From NCBI RefSeq assembly GCF_002734285.1, contig NZ_NSEA01000011.1:124001-188000 (forward strand): DNA of 64,000 bases. Reading direction: 5' to 3'. This document shows, piece by piece, positions 59,678 to 64,000 of the stretch (positions within the stretch are counted from its first letter, which is position 1; the number at the start of each line of letters is the position of its first letter). Source of the stretch: Fredinandcohnia onubensis (GTDB lineage Bacteria; Bacillota; Bacilli; Bacillales; Bacillaceae_L). The translations under genes and the position numbers were made by a program. The notes under the pieces are model-generated. The model was given only the letters and a program-made list of their open reading frames with translations. It did not search any database and was not told the DNA's origin.

Positions 59678-61692
59678 TGTTATTTAAAAAGTTAATTTTC
59701 GACAACTATAAAACATACTATGGACATCAAGAAATTGATTTCTATATCCCTAGCGATATTAGGAATGAAAAAGAAAAAAATATAATTCTGCTCGGTGGCT
59801 TAAATGGTGCAGGGAAGACAACTATATTAAAAGCTATTTTATATGTTTTATTTGGAAAACGAGGTATTACTGAACAGGAGCACAAACGTTTATTCTCAAA
59901 CACAATAAATAATTCATTTTTTGACGAAGGAGGCAGAGATTGTTCTGTTTCACTCGTCCTTGAAACAGATAGGGGCGAAGATTGGGAACTTCAAGTTAAG
60001 TGGAGTTTCGATAACTATAAAAGGTTATTAAACGAGAACAGATCCCTTTCAATCAGAAAAGCCGGAAATCGACATGGTAAAAAGATTAAAATCGATAATA
60101 TCGAGGCTTTTAATAGAATTATTGATAAGATTATCCCTTATAATGCTGCTCCCTTTTTTATTTTTGACGGGGAAGAAATTAAAGATATTATCTTAAGACA
60201 AAACAGTTCAGAAATGAAAGAAGCCATTCATAAAATCACTGGAATGGAAGCATATAAACAGTTGTTAAGTGATTTAAAGTCGATCAAAATTACTACGGAA
60301 CAAGGTTTAGCAAAGGCTGTAAGCCAGACAAAACTTAATTCATTAAATTCTGAACTAGCAGAAGTAGAGGAAGAATTAAACAAACTTGAAATACGCAAGT
60401 CTAAGTCTATCGAGGAAAGTAATAAGCTCGAATCATTGATTGACAATGCAAAAAAAGCCCGAAACGACAAACTTACTTTAAATTCGAAATCCAGAGAAGT
60501 AATTATTAATAGACAAGGTAAAATAAGCACTGAATTACAATTAGCAAAAAAGGATTTCGAAAGTTACTTTAAGGAAAACGCAATTAATATTATCTTAAAT
60601 AAAAAAATTATTAACCTTAAAAAACAATTAAAACTCGAAAAAGATATTAGATATAAAAAAATCATGCAAGAAGCTTCATTAACTCCATATCGAAGTTTTA
60701 TGAACCAATTGCTGAATAAGGATATAAGCCCTCCCCTATCAACTGAACAATTAGAGCAGATAAAAAGAATTGGAGAAGAAATATGGGCAAAAGAAAACAA
60801 TATTAATTTAGGTATCCCAAATGGTTTTGTAGAGATTCACGACATATCAAGTAATGACCAGGGATATTTACTGAATTTAGTAGTAAAAGACAAAAATCAT
60901 ATTATCGAATTGATTAATAAAATAGAAAAATTAAATCGACAGATGGACGATCTAGAAACTGAAATACGAAACGCACCGGAATCTGTCGACATTACAAAAG
61001 AAAATAATGCAATTGATATTTTAGTAAAAAAGCTTGGTGAACAAAATTTAAAACATAGAGCTATCATGAACAAGATTAACAAAGCAAAAGAAAAGAAAAG
61101 CTCAATCTTAAATCAATTAACAAGATTAGCTGAACAAGGATCCGGATATGAAGAGCTAAAAGAACGATTAGACTACATTAATAGGATAATAAAAGCACTT
61201 AATGAATATGTTACTCAAAATACAATAATGAAAGCTAACTTTATTAAAGATGAATTTTCAAGTATGTTAGTAAAATTATTCCGAAAGCAAGATGAGTTTG
61301 GTAAGATCGAATTTGATATTGACTCTTATACAATTCGATTATTTAATGATCGCAATCAAGAAATCAGTATACAGGATAGGTCAGCTGGTGAAATGCAGAT
61401 GATCTCATCAGCGTTAATTTGGGCGTTAACCAAGGCGTCTGATCTTTCATTACCGATGGTTATAGATACTCCACTTGGACGGCTAGATAGTTATCATAGA
61501 AATCATTTAATCAATCATTACTATAAGCATTTAAGTGAACAGGTTATCATTCTCTCAACTGATACCGAAATTACAAAAGAATACGTTGATTTAATGAAAA
61601 ATAACTCGTACAAACAATATATGCTGGATTATGATGAAGACAAAAAATATACCATTATTCGTGATGGATATTTTAACTTTGTGAGGTTGTGA
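59677..61692 (+). CDS. dndD: DNA sulfur modification protein DndD
   Basis: 671 residues, SMC/RecF-like ATPase. Walker A GGLNGAGKTTIL (~38-49), a long coiled-coil arm (~190-530), ABC signature DRSAGEMQMISSAL (~567) and Walker B LPMVIDTPLGRLDSYHRNHL (~591-610). IFDGEEIKDI (~167) is the Q-loop-proximal motif typical of DndD. Works with DndC and DndE to place sulfur in the DNA backbone. dndB and dndC, normally just upstream, are not here; the small protein gene occupies that place. Confidence 0.93.
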   Translation: MLFKKLIFDNYKTYYGHQEIDFYIPSDIRNEKEKNIILLGGLNGAGKTTILKAILYVLFGKRGITEQEHKRLFSNTINNSFFDEGGRDCSVSLVLETDRGEDWELQVKWSFDNYKRLLNENRSLSIRKAGNRHGKKIKIDNIEAFNRIIDKIIPYNAAPFFIFDGEEIKDIILRQNSSEMKEAIHKITGMEAYKQLLSDLKSIKITTEQGLAKAVSQTKLNSLNSELAEVEEELNKLEIRKSKSIEESNKLESLIDNAKKARNDKLTLNSKSREVIINRQGKISTELQLAKKDFESYFKENAINIILNKKIINLKKQLKLEKDIRYKKIMQEASLTPYRSFMNQLLNKDISPPLSTEQLEQIKRIGEEIWAKENNINLGIPNGFVEIHDISSNDQGYLLNLVVKDKNHIIELINKIEKLNRQMDDLETEIRNAPESVDITKENNAIDILVKKLGEQNLKHRAIMNKINKAKEKKSSILNQLTRLAEQGSGYEELKERLDYINRIIKALNEYVTQNTIMKANFIKDEFSSMLVKLFRKQDEFGKIEFDIDSYTIRLFNDRNQEISIQDRSAGEMQMISSALIWALTKASDLSLPMVIDTPLGRLDSYHRNHLINHYYKHLSEQVIILSTDTEITKEYVDLMKNNSYKQYMLDYDEDKKYTIIRDGYFNFVRL

Positions 61693-61696
61693 AATC

Positions 61697-62068
61697 ATGG
61701 CAAATAGAAGAATGAATCTTACAGGTACAGGAAAAGAGATATTAGACAATCTTTGTGAAACATTAGAGATTGAACGACCATTTGGTGTGAAGATTGCTTT
61801 TTCAAAAGGTCTCTCAGCTTCAAATGGAGTAATTAACAATGAAATTAAAGATGATAAAGCAAAATGGACAATCCCCGATAATATTATAAGGGATAAAGAA
61901 TTTATCCTTTTTAAACATTTAATTATAAATGAGGTTGGGAAGTCCTTAAATGATGAGGAAATTCATCAATATTTACTGGCATATATTGAATACGGTTTAA
62001 GAATTATTAAGGATGAAATTGAATCTCTTAGCACATTGGAAGATTACCGTATAAAGATATTAGGTTAA
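61697..62068 (+). CDS. dndE: DNA sulfur modification protein DndE
   Basis: 123 residues, normal length for DndE. LTGTGKEILDNLCETLEIERPFGVKIAFSKGLS near the N-terminus and LFKHLIINEVGKSLNDEEIHQYLLAYIEYGLRIIKDE at the end match the family. DndE binds nicked DNA in the phosphorothioation complex. It begins five bases after the dndD stop (TGAAATCATG). Followed by a bidirectional terminator shared with dptH. Confidence 0.92.
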   Translation: MANRRMNLTGTGKEILDNLCETLEIERPFGVKIAFSKGLSASNGVINNEIKDDKAKWTIPDNIIRDKEFILFKHLIINEVGKSLNDEEIHQYLLAYIEYGLRIIKDEIESLSTLEDYRIKILG

Positions 62069-62104
62069 AAAAGGTATCCGCAGTATGCAGATACCTTTTT
62101 TATT
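62067..62104. terminator. Bidirectional intrinsic terminator
   Basis: AAAAAGGTATC and GATACCTTTTT around an 11-base loop, between convergent dndE and dptH. Confidence 0.9.
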
Positions 62105-64000
62105 TAAATTCTCTCCCACAATGGAGTAATATTAACAACTGTTACAATAGGCTGCGTTAATTCCCCGCGATCGTCTAACACTGGACCATTTACAATACAT
62201 TGACCTTTCTTAAGAGAAGATAGTTTTTTTTCCCATTCCTTTTTATCATTTGGATTGTAGGATAAACTACCTGCGATATAAGATACTTCTTGATCTGGTG
62301 GAGCAAAGTACACCTTTTCACTTGCCATCTGTAGTCTTGCAAGTTCACTTGCATCAAGCTGTGATTTTAAGAATTGAGTAGCATACCAAGCCGACCATCC
62401 AAATTTTCTTCCCTCTTGCAAAATCCGTGCAGAAGGTGAGTTTTCAGTGTGGTCAAGGTTTTGCGCCTCATCCATTACCACTGGCATAGGAATATTTTTA
62501 TTACCATTTCTTACTGCATAATTCCATAAATCCCACAAGATAAATTCTGTAATCATCAATTGAACATCTCTTGGATAACCTGTTAATTGGATTACAAATA
62601 CTTGACCATCACTTTCAATTATTTCCTTCCAATCTAGTTCTGAAGAATTATTAAACGGATTTCGATCAATTAATGGTCGAATCTGTGATAAAGCTGTTTT
62701 TGCATAATTTGAACCCTCTTCCTCCAACTCCAGCTTTAACTTTTGTAGATCCATACTATCTCCATATTTATGTAAACCGTTTATTGTTGCTTCGTAAATT
62801 GCATTTAATTGTTGAATTCCTAATGTACTATACACTGCCCCAAACACACTTTTAATTCTTTCCGCAACATCTGTTTCATTTTCCGGAAATGTTAAGCCCC
62901 CAATATCTCGAACATTTCTTTTAAATGGATTAATTGGGAACCTTTCATTATAGACAACAGACTGTTTTAAATTGTTACCTAGGTATTCTACAAATTCAGG
63001 TTCCAATTGATTAGGTAAAAAACCTTCCGTATAGTCAATAACTATGCTTGAAATTCCTTGCTTTGCTTTTTCCAAAAGTAAGCATTGCATAAAATATGTT
63101 TTTCCTTGACCTGAGTTACCCGAAATCAGTAGGTGACGATTCGCAAGATTCTTATTTCCATATTCCCAGTAAATTTGTTTATTAGAATTTAAAGCTTTTC
63201 CAATTAGAATGCGTACTTTTTCAAGGGGTGTTGAATCCGTTCTTTCATTATCATTAGGAAGTTCAATGCCGTCATTTTCATCTACAACCACAGTGGTTTG
63301 TTTATTATCTAAATTAGAACTGTCAATAATATTAAGATCCGATTCTTCATTATCTTGAGACACATGATCGATTTTTTCTTCGAAATTCGTTTCTTGTTCA
63401 CTACTTCTTTCATATTTGTAGTTATATGAAATTAGTCTTTCTTTTACAAAGTCCGTTTTTCCTGTCTGGATTTTTTCTGTTAGATTCTGAATTGATTTAA
63501 CAATACCTTCAAAGCCATCATGCAATGTCAGGTTTAGTATTGTAACATTATCCTCCAAACTTGAAGTTCTTAAATAAGCATCCTTCTGGAAAGATATGAT
63601 TGCACCTTCACCTATAAGTGACTTTAGATCTGTAGACACTTCATAATCATCTGAAAGAAGTTTTTCTATAATTTCTTCAGATAATTTATAATCCCCCTCG
63701 TCCCAAAGTTCACTTTGTTTAATTTTCTTTGCATTTGCAATAAATATTTGTGCGAAGAAATTTCTGTAAAATTGATTCTTAAATGTCTTTTTACCATCTT
63801 TATAGATAAGCTCATTATCAAAGAGCTTACGGGTGTTATAAATCTGTTCTTTTGCTTTTTCGAATACACCACTTGGGTTATTCCCAATCTTAACTTCTAC
63901 CGGATAGTAGTGAAGTTTTAAGGTATCTCCATGTTCCAATCCTACAAGTAGTAAGTCATCACTATGTTTACCAGTAACCCCTAAATTTTTAGCTGTAAAT
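62104..64000 (-). CDS. dptH: Phosphorothioation-dependent restriction protein DptH (5' part beyond window)
   Basis: 632 residues visible; the N-terminus lies past base 64000. Near the visible start a nuclease-like motif HSDDLLLVG...YPVEVKIG (PD-(D/E)XK type: Asp14/15, Glu35-x-Lys37 of the fragment) is followed by a spacer and a HerA/FtsK-like ATPase: Walker A ISGNSGQGKTYFM (~290), Walker B PVVMDEAQNLD (~510), then an arginine-finger region. DptH with DptF and DptG forms the restriction arm that attacks unmodified DNA. dptF and dptG should lie beyond the right edge. Confidence 0.88.
   Translation of the reverse strand, partial: FTAKNLGVTGKHSDDLLLVGLEHGDTLKLHYYPVEVKIGNNPSGVFEKAKEQIYNTRKLFDNELIYKDGKKTFKNQFYRNFFAQIFIANAKKIKQSELWDEGDYKLSEEIIEKLLSDDYEVSTDLKSLIGEGAIISFQKDAYLRTSSLEDNVTILNLTLHDGFEGIVKSIQNLTEKIQTGKTDFVKERLISYNYKYERSSEQETNFEEKIDHVSQDNEESDLNIIDSSNLDNKQTTVVVDENDGIELPNDNERTDSTPLEKVRILIGKALNSNKQIYWEYGNKNLANRHLLISGNSGQGKTYFMQCLLLEKAKQGISSIVIDYTEGFLPNQLEPEFVEYLGNNLKQSVVYNERFPINPFKRNVRDIGGLTFPENETDVAERIKSVFGAVYSTLGIQQLNAIYEATINGLHKYGDSMDLQKLKLELEEEGSNYAKTALSQIRPLIDRNPFNNSSELDWKEIIESDGQVFVIQLTGYPRDVQLMITEFILWDLWNYAVRNGNKNIPMPVVMDEAQNLDHTENSPSARILQEGRKFGWSAWYATQFLKSQLDASELARLQMASEKVYFAPPDQEVSYIAGSLSYNPNDKKEWEKKLSSLKKGQCIVNGPVLDDRGELTQPIVTVVNITPLWERI

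Overview
The window looks like a chromosomal segment of a low-GC, spore-forming Bacillaceae bacterium (Bacillus in the broad sense). The evidence is strong Shine-Dalgarno (SD) sequences with frequent TTG and GTG starts, LtaS, a LicT/RAT/BglP/BglH unit, a PreQ1-I riboswitch on queC, cre and PurBox-like sites, small Bacillus-type proteins (DUF1659, DUF2922, YvrJ, DUF896, DUF3231) and a remnant of a spore-germination operon. The exact genus cannot be read from the sequence. No rRNA, tRNA, CRISPR array or intact insertion sequence was found.

Layout. 1-10953: housekeeping and stress genes: lipoteichoic acid synthase (cut by the window edge), a metallophosphoesterase, an mhqD/doxX-like pair, an XRE-cupin regulator, guaC, several small proteins, a DHA2 exporter, and an ABC1 kinase with an RNA-polymerase alpha-CTD-like partner. 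11050-19348: a carbohydrate locus with an RbsABC-like transporter, two Gfo/Idh/MocA oxidoreductases, a LacI-type regulator and a divergent xylose-isomerase-like TIM-barrel enzyme. Four near-identical operator palindromes tie it together, three of them just downstream of a -10 box. 19442-23544: a membrane protein, an aminotransferase, an MFS transporter and an M15B carboxypeptidase. 23545-24341 is non-coding and full of repeats, including a 154-bp tandem repeat. 24342-26847 encodes a ZorA/ZorB-like motor pair with no ZorC, ZorD or ZorE beside it.

27048-38205: serine acetyltransferase, a DUF3298 protein, asnA with an unusual leader, a queC/queuosine-precursor-transporter operon under a PreQ1 riboswitch, a second sugar cluster (Gfo/Idh/MocA, ThuA-like, Gfo/Idh/MocA), an NhaC-type antiporter, mnmA and DUF896. 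38229-44370 has an NAD theme: pncA, pncB, an HD hydrolase, then three tandem sirtuin paralogues in which the catalytic histidine is replaced by Gln, Gln and Glu (a SirTM-like signature), with a divergent HxlR regulator. 44422-51704: an Lrp/AsnC regulator facing an isochorismatase-family hydrolase, a second DHA2 exporter, and the licT-bglP-bglH beta-glucoside operon with two RAT antiterminator sites and a cre.

51841-64000: an RraA-like protein, a gerAB/gerAC deletion relic, LysE, small stress-type proteins, the DUF1659-DUF2922-YvrJ trio, and then an apparently acquired segment. That segment holds a frameshifted phage/plasmid-type replication-protein-like gene, a zinc-ribbon protein, and part of a DNA phosphorothioation (Dnd/Dpt) island: a small protein, dndD, dndE, and convergent dptH, which is cut by the window edge. 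dndB, dndC and dptFG are not inside the window.

The strongest candidates for new biology are the three His-less sirtuins next to NAD salvage genes, the orphan ZorAB-like pair beside a tandem-repeat array, the asnA leader with mutually exclusive hairpins, and the LacI-controlled sugar-oxidation regulon.
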